From Gammaproteobacteria bacterium (GTDB lineage: Bacteria > Pseudomonadota > Gammaproteobacteria > Arenicellales > Arenicellaceae), in the NCBI GenBank assembly GCA_013002025.1, contig JABDKW010000037.1, positions 62,001 through 126,000 on the forward strand: a stretch of DNA of 64,000 nucleotides. The letters run 5' to 3'. The first letter of the stretch is position 1; the number at the start of each line of letters is the position of its first letter. A program made the translations under genes and the position numbers. Below, one piece after another: positions 32,223 to 44,380 of this stretch. The notes beneath the pieces are model-generated. The model made no database searches, was not told where the DNA came from, and worked only from the letters and a program-made list of their open reading frames with translations.

Positions 32223-32969
32223 CTATGGATAAGCGCGAATAAAACCGGCTTCACCGGTCTTTTCAGTGAGCTGCGTTTTTACTTTAGCGGCTTCCACGCG
32301 TTCCGCAAAAGGCCCCAACCACACCCGTGTGCCAGTGCCCTTGCCACGATTCGTGTCGACCACTGTGGTAGAGGGGCGAAACCCTTTGGCCCGCAAATCG
32401 GCCAGCACCTTGGCAACTCCGCTGGAGTTGGTATATATCCCGACCTGCACCGCCCAGCCTACCTCCACTACGTCGGCAGCCGCTACTGCGGAATTATTGC
32501 CCCTGCCCGACTCTGCCTCCGGCTGGTCAGGGGTAGTTTGAGTGCTAACCTCGGTATTCACTGCTGGCGTAGTGCGATTACTGCCCTCGGCCGTGGCATC
32601 GCCTGTGCCTCTCGCCGAATCAACTGCATCGCCGCCCGCTGCGTCAGTCACAGATTGATCGGCCGAGGCGTTGGCGCTGGCCGACTGGCTAAGCGGGGTA
32701 ATTTTAGAGATATAAACCTGTTCAGGGGCCTGTTCGGCAGCCTGTTCCAGCGCTTCCAGTACGTCGTTTTCGCGTTCGATAACCTCGTTTGTGGAATCTT
32801 CAATAATGGCACTGACACTATGGACCGGCGGCCGCTCCGCCGCATTCGGAGGCCCCAGAACCCATGGCAGAAACAGAGCACCGAAAAATATTAAGAAAGC
32901 AGCGCCCGCAATTCTGTGCTTTAACACAAACTCGGGTTCTGCTGGATTATTGATGGCTTTTTTTGGCAC
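32223..32969 (-). CDS. SPOR-domain protein (DedD-like)
   Basis: This is a bitopic inner-membrane protein of the cell-division type that binds denuded peptidoglycan at the septum. The 248 residues hold one membrane segment (about 20-40), a long low-complexity Ser/Ala/Thr/Glu-rich periplasmic linker and a C-terminal SPOR domain (about 168-245) with WAVQVGIYTNSSGVAKVLADL and RVWLGPFAERVEA. Position between folC and cvpA matches E. coli dedD. Confidence 0.9.
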   Translation of the reverse strand: MPKKAINNPAEPEFVLKHRIAGAAFLIFFGALFLPWVLGPPNAAERPPVHSVSAIIEDSTNEVIERENDVLEALEQAAEQAPEQVYISKITPLSQSASANASADQSVTDAAGGDAVDSARGTGDATAEGSNRTTPAVNTEVSTQTTPDQPEAESGRGNNSAVAAADVVEVGWAVQVGIYTNSSGVAKVLADLRAKGFRPSTTVVDTNRGKGTGTRVWLGPFAERVEAAKVKTQLTEKTGEAGFIRAYP

Positions 32970-33036
32970 GGGTACTGCAGAAAGTCAGATAGGAAGTGAA
33001 ATAACCAGGTTCAATCGTCTGTTCAGATAACGAAAA

Positions 33037-34323
33037 CTAGGTGGCGGGAAGTATATCACCAACCAAATGGAACGAGCCGAAAACCACTAAACAATCCTCT
33101 GGTTCCAATCGCTCTTTAATTTCGTTATACGCCTGCAGGGTGTCGTCATGACACAGCGGCGGTGAATGTGGCTGCACGCGACGGGCACTGCGTTCCGCGG
33201 CATGCAAGTCCTGGGTTAATTCCAGAGCGGTCGCAGCGCGCGCATTACTGACCGTAACAAAATGCCACTCGTCCACCAGTGGTAACATATGGGCCAGACT
33301 TTCCGTCGTCTGCTTGTCGGCCAACATGCCACACAGGGCTATGATGCGCCCCTTGAAATGCCAGGACTCCAAAGATTCCGCCAGCTGTTTAACCGAATCA
33401 CTGTTGTGCGCGACATCCAATATGATGTAGGGCACTTGCGAGATCATTTCACAGCGGCCATTGGCCTTGGCCAGACCAATCCCTCTACGCACGCTGTGTT
33501 GGTCAATTGGTGATTCAGGCAACAAGCGGCTGGCCATGATCGCGCTTGCCGCATTATTAAGCTGGCAGCCGCGCTGCCCAAAAGGCAGCGGGATGTCGCT
33601 CAGCTGCTCGGTTTGCGATCGCCAGGTCCAGGTAGAACCTTTAGCGGGTGCATCAAAAGCAAAATCCTGGCCCTGAATCACTGCCTGGATATCGCGTTTT
33701 TCACAATACTCCAGCAAATTCAGCGGCACATCACCAAAACCAAACACACAGGGTGTGGCGGCGCGGGCAATGCCGATTTTCTCCATGCCGATCTGCTCCC
33801 GCGACTGACCCAGCCATTCTGTGTGGTCGACTGACAGACTGGTGAAAATCGAAACATCGGCGTCCAGAATATTAACCGCGTCTAAGCGGCCACCCAATCC
33901 TACCTCCATCACCATGTAGTCAACTTCCGCATGCACGAATAGATCGATTGCAACCAATGTTCCAAATTCAAAAAAGGTCAACGGCAGTTGATTACGGGCC
34001 ACTTCCACATGTGAAAAAGAGCGCAATAACTGCGAATCAGAAACTTCCATCCCGTTGATCAAAAACCGTTCATTGAAACGGATCAGGTGCGGCGATGTGT
34101 ACTTACCAACCCGATAGCCAGCCGAACGCAGAATGCTGCTGATCATCTCCGCCACGCTGCCCTTGCCGTTGGTGCCTGCGATGCTTATTATTTTGGAAGT
34201 CACACCGAAAGGATGCATTCGCTCAAACACAGTGCGCACGCGCTCCAGCGACATATCAATTTCACGCGCATGGATACGCTGAATATACTCTACCCAGTTT
34301 TGTATTTTATCTTTCTTAGCCAT
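33037..34323 (-). CDS. folC: Bifunctional folylpolyglutamate synthase/dihydrofolate synthase
   Basis: FolC adds glutamate to dihydropteroate and folates in the cytoplasm. It is a Mur-ligase-type ATPase: P-loop SIAGTNGKGSVAEM (about 46-59), the KYTSPHL segment, MEVGLGGRLDAVN, LDVAHNSDSVK and the C-terminal domain with VFGSFHLVG. At 428 residues it matches the family. It follows trpF by only 28 bp; the accD gene that usually lies here is missing. Confidence 0.96.
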   Translation of the reverse strand: MAKKDKIQNWVEYIQRIHAREIDMSLERVRTVFERMHPFGVTSKIISIAGTNGKGSVAEMISSILRSAGYRVGKYTSPHLIRFNERFLINGMEVSDSQLLRSFSHVEVARNQLPLTFFEFGTLVAIDLFVHAEVDYMVMEVGLGGRLDAVNILDADVSIFTSLSVDHTEWLGQSREQIGMEKIGIARAATPCVFGFGDVPLNLLEYCEKRDIQAVIQGQDFAFDAPAKGSTWTWRSQTEQLSDIPLPFGQRGCQLNNAASAIMASRLLPESPIDQHSVRRGIGLAKANGRCEMISQVPYIILDVAHNSDSVKQLAESLESWHFKGRIIALCGMLADKQTTESLAHMLPLVDEWHFVTVSNARAATALELTQDLHAAERSARRVQPHSPPLCHDDTLQAYNEIKERLEPEDCLVVFGSFHLVGDILPAT

Positions 34324-34351
34324 CTTATTATCGTTCTAAGCTCCAAAAAGT

Positions 34352-34975
34352 TTAGCGGCCCAGGGCCGCCAATGCTGCAGCAACCATCTTGAAATCTTTG
34401 GCGCCCGGCGCTACCTCCACCCCCGAATTGAGGTCCACAGCAAAGGGGCGCACTGCGGCAACGCGGCTAGCTATGTTATCGGCATTTAAGCCGCCCGCCA
34501 ATACCAGAGGCTTGGTACTCTCACGCGGCCATAAATCAAGATCAAGCATCTGTCCGGTGCCGCCATGAACCCCGGCCATCCAGGGGTCAAGCAATATGGC
34601 ACGGGCGGCGGGAAAGTTCTCCATTTCAGCCGCGATTTGCTGCTCGCTCTTGGCTCGAATGGCACGAATATAGGGCACCTGCAGACGCTCTGCATCGTTT
34701 GCATCTTCATCTCCGTGCAATTGCACCAGATCCAGACCAATGTCCTGTGCCATACGATTAAGCTGCTCAACCGGGCAGTTCACCACCACCCCAACCAGAC
34801 TGACAAATGCCGGAACCTCAGCACGAATTAGCTGGGCTTTCTGACGAGAAATCAGTCTCGGGCTATCGGCATGCAGAATCATGCCGAGTGCGTCCACCCC
34901 CAGATCGACCGCCTGGCGTGCCTGATCTGGTGAGGTAATTCCGCACAATTTTATTTTAACGCGATGTTGGCTCAT
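34352..34975 (-). CDS. trpF: Phosphoribosylanthranilate isomerase
   Basis: TrpF performs the Amadori rearrangement in tryptophan synthesis. The start is the ATG at 34973-34975 (MSQHRVKIKLCGIT), giving 207 residues and the catalytic Cys at about residue 11. The catalytic Asp is in VDLNSGVE. DLVQLHGDE and LAGGLNADNI are also present. A longer in-frame reading into truA has no homology. The start overlaps the truA end by 20 bp. trpB and trpA, often downstream, are not here. Confidence 0.96.
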   Translation of the reverse strand: MSQHRVKIKLCGITSPDQARQAVDLGVDALGMILHADSPRLISRQKAQLIRAEVPAFVSLVGVVVNCPVEQLNRMAQDIGLDLVQLHGDEDANDAERLQVPYIRAIRAKSEQQIAAEMENFPAARAILLDPWMAGVHGGTGQMLDLDLWPRESTKPLVLAGGLNADNIASRVAAVRPFAVDLNSGVEVAPGAKDFKMVAAALAALGR

Positions 34976-35777
34976 TACTCTTCCCGGAAGCCTCTGACCA
35001 CAATGCCACCGCCGACGATTGACTGGGCAACGCAAATTCGGGTGGATACTCGACGCCCACCAAATATAAACCATTGGCCGCCGCGGTAATACCAGCGCGA
35101 GTACGATCGCGCACCTCAAGCAGATCTTCAAACCAGCCGATGGAGCGCTTGCCGCAACCAACCTCGACCAGAGCGCCGGCAATATTGCGCACCATATGCT
35201 GCAGAAATGCGTTGGCAGTGATATCAAACCACAACCATTGACCCTGCTGCGACAACGAAAATTTTTGCACCGTGCGCAACGGAGAATGCGCCTGACAACC
35301 CGCTGCCCGAAACGAACTGAAATCGTGCTCGCCGAGCAATAACTCACCCGCACCCGCCATCAGGCCGGCATCCAGGTCACGATATTCATGAGTGGCGTAA
35401 TTGCGGGAAATAGCGCTGTTGATCGATTCATTCCAGATAATAAAACGATAGGAGCGACTGATTGCGCCAAACCGCGCATGAAATTCATCGTCTACCTGAC
35501 GAACCCAATGTAGCCGCACGTCATGTGACATAAAGCGGTTACAGCCCTTAAGCCACTCAATCTCGCTACGCCCGGCATCGCTATCAAAATGAATCACCTG
35601 ATGGGTAGCGTGCACACCGGTATCGGTGCGCCCAGCTGTCACAATCCCAAGCGGATGATCGGCCACCTTGGACAAGGCCCGCTCAACTTCCTGTTGCACG
35701 GTGCGAACATCATGCTTCTGGGTCTGCCAGCCGCTGAAATCGGTGCCGTCGTATTCGACCCGCGCTGCGTACCTCAT
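34956..35777 (-). CDS. truA: tRNA pseudouridine(38-40) synthase
   Basis: TruA isomerises uridines 38-40 in the tRNA anticodon stem. The 273-residue protein shows VEYDGTDFSGWQTQ, the catalytic Asp52 in TAGRTDTGVHA, HARFGAISRSYRF, and HMVRNIAGALVEVG at the C-terminal half. It lies 27 bp downstream of fimV, as in Pseudomonas, and overlaps trpF. Confidence 0.97.
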   Translation of the reverse strand: MRYAARVEYDGTDFSGWQTQKHDVRTVQQEVERALSKVADHPLGIVTAGRTDTGVHATHQVIHFDSDAGRSEIEWLKGCNRFMSHDVRLHWVRQVDDEFHARFGAISRSYRFIIWNESINSAISRNYATHEYRDLDAGLMAGAGELLLGEHDFSSFRAAGCQAHSPLRTVQKFSLSQQGQWLWFDITANAFLQHMVRNIAGALVEVGCGKRSIGWFEDLLEVRDRTRAGITAAANGLYLVGVEYPPEFALPSQSSAVALWSEASGKSNEPTSR

Positions 35778-35804
35778 ATGGCTCGCGTAAGTCGTTCCTT
35801 ACGC

Positions 35805-38800
35805 TCAGGCGTTCATTGTTTCCAGCAATGCCGCTGCATCCGCCAAAACCGCCTCGTCATTTTCTTTATTTTCCAAAATTTCATCCAGAATCTTGCGCGC
35901 GCCATCTTCATCACCCAGGTCTACAAATACCTTCGCCAACTCATACTGAGTGCGGGCTTCATCGTAATTCGGGTCTACCTCAAAGTCGCTTACGTCGCCT
36001 GCCTTGTTGGCACCACCATCTACCGCGGAACTGTCAGCAGCGGGCTGATCTTTCATATTGGAAGGCAGGTCGAAGGCCAACGCGCTGTCAGACACAATCT
36101 CGGCCTCAGTTGCGCGGCTCAGCGCATCTAACTCAACTTCGTCTAATTCACTCATTTCGCTGCGGCCATCATCGAAGTTAATCAGGTTAATCGATGACTC
36201 TTCACCCTCTTCCACAAATCTTATTTCTGAAGGCCCTTCTTCATCATCGTCCACCACATCATCATGCAGTGGCTCAAACGGGCTGGCCTCGGCCTGCGAA
36301 TCACGTTCGATAGTTCGCTCAACCTCGGCCACCTCTGCCGCGATGGCGGCGGCTTCAGCTTCCGCCTCAACAATCGCCTGCTCCGTACTAGGTTCAATCG
36401 GAACCGGCTGCTCGGCTGCGGGCTCAGGCTCAGGCTCAGGCTCTGGTTCGGGTTCAGGCTCTGGTTCGGGTTCAGGTTCAGGCTCAGGTGTTGCCTCTGG
36501 TTCCGGATCGGCCGGTGCTGCGGGCTCATCAACAAAATCAGCTTCGTCATCCAGTTCACTAACAACCTTATTGGCGGTTTCAATTTCGTCTGAAGACACT
36601 TCAAAAATGGGGTTGTCAGGCGCGATAGCCTTACCCATTCTGACTACATCCTGCCAGGCAGCGGCCGATAAACTACCGCGCTGGGCATACAATTCTTCAG
36701 CCAGTCTCTCAAAGCCCTCGACATTGGTGTTTTTATGATACAGGTTTAACAACTTATGCTTAATATCGGCCCGATTCGGGTAACTTGCCACACCGTCGAG
36801 CAATACTTCTTCAGCCTGTTCGTCGCGACCATAGGCGATATACACATCCGCTTCTGCAATTGGGTCAACTTCATCAGCCTGCACTACCGCATCGGTGTCA
36901 GTGTATACCGTCAAAAATGAGGTATCCCTATCACCGCCACCTTCCACGGCCGGCGAGCCTCCCGGCGCTCCAGCAGCAGCGGCCGCCGGTGCAGCCGCTT
37001 GTGGTGGCAGACTATCTGCGGGCTTGGTAGCGAAATCATCTATGGTTTGAGATTCACTGCCGATTGACAGCATACTGATTTCAAACTCTTCATCCGCACG
37101 TCGGCGTCGAATAATAAACAACCCTAAAAAGCCCAGGATAATGGCGCCAGCCGCGGCTGCAACGCGCCACAGGCCATCGCCCATCAAACCGTCTTTAATA
37201 TTGTCAATAAAGCCCGGTTCGCTTTGCAGGCTAACCACGTCGCTCGCGCTACTGGTGGTAGCCGCATCATCTGTCTTGGTCGACTCAGGTGTGACCACCG
37301 AATCCAGACCTTCATCGGCCGCTAACGAAGCCGGGGCACTGGCGCTATCGTCAACAAATAACGACTCCGGAGACTGCGCTAGCTCGTCACCAGCGACTGC
37401 ATCGCTCAATTCCTCACCCACCTCATCGACTGTGTCGAGCACTGCATAATCGGTCTCATCACCGGTCGGAGCGATACCTTGCTCGCCCGCTGCAGATTCG
37501 GCCGCCGCAGCGTTCTGCCGCGCCAGCGCCGCTTCCAGGCTGGCCATTTCGGCGTTCTCAACATTAAGCTCCATCAGGCGGTTCATATCCGCCAACTGCT
37601 GCTCGAGAATCGAAATCCGACTTGCCAACTCCTGATTCTCCAGCCGCGATGAACTCAGCGAGCTTTCCAGGTCAGTAATCTGCTGTCGCAAGGCGATAAC
37701 CTCACCATCACTGGAGCCGCCTTGGTTACTGGAAACATACGAACCTACTTCATCGCTCGATCCAACCTGAAAGCTGTCTGAGGTTTCGCTAACCCTTCGA
37801 CCACTGTCGACCAGACTGCTCGTATAATCGTCATCACCGGTATAACTATCCGACGCCACGCTGAGGCCTTGATCACTGCCTGAAGACGCGCCGGAAGAAC
37901 CGGTGCCGACAATGCTTTCCCAATCACTTAATTGCGCCCGAAAGAAGCGGCGGCCATCAGATACTTTGACCGCACGGATGGCATCCAGATCCCCGATGTT
38001 CAAAATCGCGCCTTTGATCAACCCGTTGATATTGCCGTTGATGAACGCATCAGGGTTTTCCTCGAACAACACCTTCATGATCTGGTAAATGCTTAAATCC
38101 GGAAATTGCCGCTGCAGATCTTCGGCAATCTCGCCCAAAGATTCGCCTGAAGCCACCGGTCCGTACTGAGCATCGGTGGGCAAATCTCCGGCGTAGGCTG
38201 TGCCGACCGATGAGGTGGAACTGTATTCGGTCACTCCGTCGACGACTTCCACAGCAACATCTTCTGTGCCGTACACGGGCTCAGGGCTGGATTCGGCGAC
38301 CACGGGTGTGCCAGCATAGGGGTCAGAGTCGCGGACATCTTCAACACTGATGTCACGCTCACTGGTACCATAGGATTGATCGCTCCCCACCGCACGGGGC
38401 GCAGCGACTGAGCCAGGCGCCTTGGAAGAATAAGTAGGTGGATCAATCAGGGCCGTATATTCGCGCAGGAAACTACCGCCGGACCAGTCCACCCGCACCA
38501 GAAAATGAATAAAAGGTTCACGGATAACCACGTCGTTGCTGGTAACACGTAGTACGTTTTGACCACCCTGCTGCCCCAGTTCCAGCGCAATATTGCCAAT
38601 ATAGGCAGGGTACGCCACGCCCAGATTATCGAATTCTTCGCGGGTGGCTATCGCCGCGGTGACACTACTAATGTCATCGCCCGGCGAAACCCGTAGTTCT
38701 ATGGTCCCCTTCAGTGGCTCATCAAGGTTTGAGTTAACCTGTAAATTTCCAAGGCCCAACGCCATCGCGTCCAGGCTGACCAGCAGCAGTGCAGTTGCGG

Positions 38801-38888
38801 TAATGTTTCGCAGCGTGGCGACAGCCGTTTGCGCAGCATCGCCAAATGCAGTTATTGGTGCGTCACAGAGTTGTTTTCGCTGAAGCAT
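35805..38888 (-). CDS. fimV: FimV/HubP-type polar peptidoglycan-binding protein
   Basis: FimV organises the cell pole and type IV pili (twitching) in Pseudomonas; the HubP relatives anchor polar proteins. The 1027 residues: signal/leader to about 45, a conserved N-terminal domain (LGNLQVNSNLDEPLKGTIEL), a LysM-like segment (VASGESLGEIAEDLQ, about 245), a coiled coil (about 400-445), one membrane segment (about 578-598, followed by RRRRADEE), then an acidic cytoplasmic part with a (PE)n run near residues 800-825 and a C-terminal TPR-like FimV domain (about 975-1020). GGAGAG precedes the ATG. Confidence 0.93.
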   Translation of the reverse strand: MLQRKQLCDAPITAFGDAAQTAVATLRNITATALLLVSLDAMALGLGNLQVNSNLDEPLKGTIELRVSPGDDISSVTAAIATREEFDNLGVAYPAYIGNIALELGQQGGQNVLRVTSNDVVIREPFIHFLVRVDWSGGSFLREYTALIDPPTYSSKAPGSVAAPRAVGSDQSYGTSERDISVEDVRDSDPYAGTPVVAESSPEPVYGTEDVAVEVVDGVTEYSSTSSVGTAYAGDLPTDAQYGPVASGESLGEIAEDLQRQFPDLSIYQIMKVLFEENPDAFINGNINGLIKGAILNIGDLDAIRAVKVSDGRRFFRAQLSDWESIVGTGSSGASSGSDQGLSVASDSYTGDDDYTSSLVDSGRRVSETSDSFQVGSSDEVGSYVSSNQGGSSDGEVIALRQQITDLESSLSSSRLENQELASRISILEQQLADMNRLMELNVENAEMASLEAALARQNAAAAESAAGEQGIAPTGDETDYAVLDTVDEVGEELSDAVAGDELAQSPESLFVDDSASAPASLAADEGLDSVVTPESTKTDDAATTSSASDVVSLQSEPGFIDNIKDGLMGDGLWRVAAAAGAIILGFLGLFIIRRRRADEEFEISMLSIGSESQTIDDFATKPADSLPPQAAAPAAAAAGAPGGSPAVEGGGDRDTSFLTVYTDTDAVVQADEVDPIAEADVYIAYGRDEQAEEVLLDGVASYPNRADIKHKLLNLYHKNTNVEGFERLAEELYAQRGSLSAAAWQDVVRMGKAIAPDNPIFEVSSDEIETANKVVSELDDEADFVDEPAAPADPEPEATPEPEPEPEPEPEPEPEPEPEPEPAAEQPVPIEPSTEQAIVEAEAEAAAIAAEVAEVERTIERDSQAEASPFEPLHDDVVDDDEEGPSEIRFVEEGEESSINLINFDDGRSEMSELDEVELDALSRATEAEIVSDSALAFDLPSNMKDQPAADSSAVDGGANKAGDVSDFEVDPNYDEARTQYELAKVFVDLGDEDGARKILDEILENKENDEAVLADAAALLETMNA
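36420..36490. repeat. Hexanucleotide repeat encoding the Pro-Glu run of FimV
   Basis: The plus strand repeats GGCTCA / GGTTCA / GGTTCG-type hexamers. On the coding strand they read alternating Pro and Glu codons for about twelve repeats. It is an in-frame simple repeat in the cytoplasmic linker of FimV; copy number may vary among strains. Confidence 0.9.
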
Positions 38889-39154
38889 AAGCTCTCCGAT
38901 ACCCTGATGATCTTGCGTCTAGTCGCGCCGCATCATGTCACTGGTGGTGCCTGGCAATCGAGCGGCCGTTTGGCTCCACTGATTTCGCTGGTAAGGCGCC
39001 GTGAACTGCGTATTTTTTTACACAGGGATTTAAAAATTTACATTAAGTTTTAGGTAGTTAGAGTCGCATTGTAACAACTTACATCAGTTTTAAGCAACAC
39101 TAAGGCGTGAATCATGAAAAATTGATATTGGACAAAGTTCCAGATAAATCCGCA

Positions 39155-40186
39155 CTATAGATACTGATTTACCAAACACTCTGCTATTTGCACGCTATTG
39201 GTCGCAGCACCTTTGCGTACATTGTCTGATACGACCCACAGGTTAATACCCCGCGGGTGAGAGATATCGTCGCGAATCCGCCCTACATATACCGCATCGC
39301 TGCCGGCCGCCTCAGTCACAGCCGTGGGATATCCGCCATCGGCCCTTTGATCGTAGACAACAATGCCTGGCGCGGCTTCCAATAGGTCCCGCACCTGCTC
39401 GGCAGAAATCTTATCGCGCGTTTCAATATGACAGGCTTCAGAATGACCATAAAACACCGGCACTCTGACAGCGGTAGGATTCACATCGATGCTGTCATCA
39501 CCCATGATTTTTTTGGTTTCCCACACCATTTTCATTTCTTCGCGGGTGTAGCCATTGTCCATAAACTGGTCAATCTGGGGCAGTACGTTGAAGGCGATCT
39601 GCTTGGGGTACACCTCGGCACTGATCGATTTGGCATTCAGCAGGCTCGCCGTTTGGCCAGCCAACTCTTCCATCGCCGGCTTGCCAGTGCCTGACACCGC
39701 CTGATAGGTGCACACATTAATTCGCTCGATACCCACTGCATCGTGGATGGGCTTCAGCGCCACCAGCATCTGAATGGTGGAACAATTCGGGTTGGCAATG
39801 ATATTGGTGTCAGTGTAGCGCGCAATCTGCTCTGCGTTCACCTCGGGAATAATTAATGGCTTGTCGTCGTCGTATCGAAACTGTGAGGTATTGTCGATAA
39901 CGATGCACCCCGCGGCAGCCGCCTTTGGCGCATATTTCGCAGACACAGAAGCACCCGCGGAAAACAAGGCAATATCCGCCTGCTCAAAATCAAAGGCCGC
40001 CAGATCACGAACCACAGTTGTCTTACCGGCGTATTTACGGGTGCCACCGGCGGAACGCTCGCTGGCCAGCAGATAAATACGGTGCACCGGGAAGTTGCGC
40101 TCTTCGAGCACTTCAAGCATGGTCTCACCGACCGCCCCGGTTGCGCCAACAACGGCCACATCAAATAATTTAGTAACTTCGCTCAT
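39155..40186 (-). CDS. asd: Aspartate-semialdehyde dehydrogenase
   Basis: Asd reduces aspartyl phosphate to aspartate semialdehyde with NADPH, feeding lysine, methionine and threonine. The 343-residue protein has VGATGAVGETMLEVL at its nucleotide site, the catalytic Cys in NPNCSTIQM (about 134), QAVSGTGKPAMEEL and the active-site His segment RVPVFYGHSEACH. It stands upstream of fimV on the same strand, as in Pseudomonas. Confidence 0.96.
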   Translation of the reverse strand: MSEVTKLFDVAVVGATGAVGETMLEVLEERNFPVHRIYLLASERSAGGTRKYAGKTTVVRDLAAFDFEQADIALFSAGASVSAKYAPKAAAAGCIVIDNTSQFRYDDDKPLIIPEVNAEQIARYTDTNIIANPNCSTIQMLVALKPIHDAVGIERINVCTYQAVSGTGKPAMEELAGQTASLLNAKSISAEVYPKQIAFNVLPQIDQFMDNGYTREEMKMVWETKKIMGDDSIDVNPTAVRVPVFYGHSEACHIETRDKISAEQVRDLLEAAPGIVVYDQRADGGYPTAVTEAAGSDAVYVGRIRDDISHPRGINLWVVSDNVRKGAATNSVQIAECLVNQYL

Positions 40187-40215
40187 ATGAGTTTCAATCT
40201 CGCCGGCTGTCCCCA

Positions 40216-40257
40216 GTCAGTATTAACATAAGTCAGCGTTAACAGTCAGTATTAACA
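40216..40257. repeat. Three 13-bp repeats upstream of asd
   Basis: GTCAGTATTAACA (40216-40228), GTCAGCGTTAACA (40232-40244) and GTCAGTATTAACA (40245-40257) lie 30-71 bp upstream of the asd start. Each contains a GTTAAC/ATTAAC core. The spacing of 16 and 13 bp suggests tandem protein-binding sites or a small duplication. The rest of the 398-bp asd upstream gap shows nothing recognisable. Confidence 0.7.
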
Positions 40258-40584
40258 ATTTTGGGAGTCCGATCGCGAGGCCATTGAGAACGCAAAATTG
40301 AAATTAGGCGGGCTGACTTCGCATCTATGTACTAGACCAAATCCAGCGATCAACGGACGTGCCCGGACTGTTCACAAGCATGCTCAGGTCGGAGCTCAAA
40401 TATAAGCCTGACTTGCCAGTTATCTGGCTGGACTAAAATGTTATTTATTTGACTAACAGGGGGCGGACGCGCTAAAAAGGTATCGAGTGATAATTCGGGC
40501 GCCAGTTTAACATAGGCTTGAATCGCAGAATACTGCGCCGCTCAATGCTTTTGGCAACCAATTAAATTATGAGGAAATCGCACC

Positions 40585-41046
40585 GTGCTCGAGCCGCAAT
40601 GGCAAGCTAAAAAAAGTGTTTCATTCCGGCGCTTCTGGCTCAGCGTGGCGCAGGAGCTTGGCAGCGCGTGGCTACGCCTCGACCCCAAGGCCCGTCGGCT
40701 GCAGGAATTTATTGCCAGCAGCTACGACCCCAAAGAATATCTACGCGACATCATCACGCAATCGTATAAACGCAGCCACTGTTGTGGTCTGGACAGCAAC
40801 ATCAATCTGGATGCCCTGCTCGACATACTGGGTGAAACGGCTTATGGCCTGCGCGGACAGAAACGCGACGACCTGTTCGATATTGAACTACTCGAAGAAA
40901 TAGGTTGGCTGATTGGCGACCGCTATCGGCACATGCTGCCCACACAGCACGGCGATGTCCACGACCAGCCGCGCAGCGAGAACAGCAGCGCGCCGGTTGT
41001 CTCCTTCCCTGATTTTAGAATTCGCAAAGCCAACGCCCGGCTTTAA
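40585..41046 (+). CDS. Uncharacterised 153-residue protein
   Basis: I do not recognise this gene. It starts with GTG after a GAGG site about 10 nt upstream. The predicted product is soluble, largely helical and without a signal peptide. A paired cysteine in RSHCCGLDSN, an ELLEEIGWLIGDRYRHM helix and a disordered Ser/Pro tail are visible. Base composition is like its core neighbours, so it is probably a lineage gene rather than recent cargo. It ends 17 bp from the convergent ligA. Confidence 0.65.
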   Translation: MLEPQWQAKKSVSFRRFWLSVAQELGSAWLRLDPKARRLQEFIASSYDPKEYLRDIITQSYKRSHCCGLDSNINLDALLDILGETAYGLRGQKRDDLFDIELLEEIGWLIGDRYRHMLPTQHGDVHDQPRSENSSAPVVSFPDFRIRKANARL

Positions 41047-41063
41047 AACCTGCAGAGAATTAT

Positions 41064-44280
<3,217 letters not shown>

Positions 44281-44380
44281 CGGTCGTTATTATCGCGTGT
44301 TAGCAGCATCGGCCGACTAAGATGACTAACATGAAATACACTTGCACGGCTTGTTTGCTCAGTTCAGCAGGCTAAGGCGC

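Noticed and set aside
32187-32894. Plus-strand reading frame of 235 codons opposite the SPOR-domain gene
   Set aside because: Antisense shadow; the minus-strand frame has a membrane anchor and SPOR domain.
34976-35353. Longer N-terminus for TrpF
   Set aside because: The extension runs inside truA in another frame, and TrpF from 34975 has full family length.
36058-36738. Long plus-strand reading frame of 226 codons opposite fimV
   Set aside because: It is Ser/Gly repeat sequence antisense to the Pro-Glu run and the Ser-rich parts of FimV, with no family resemblance.
40187-40584. Lysine riboswitch upstream of asd
   Set aside because: I could not find the conserved core or a plausible five-helix fold; only short repeats are visible.
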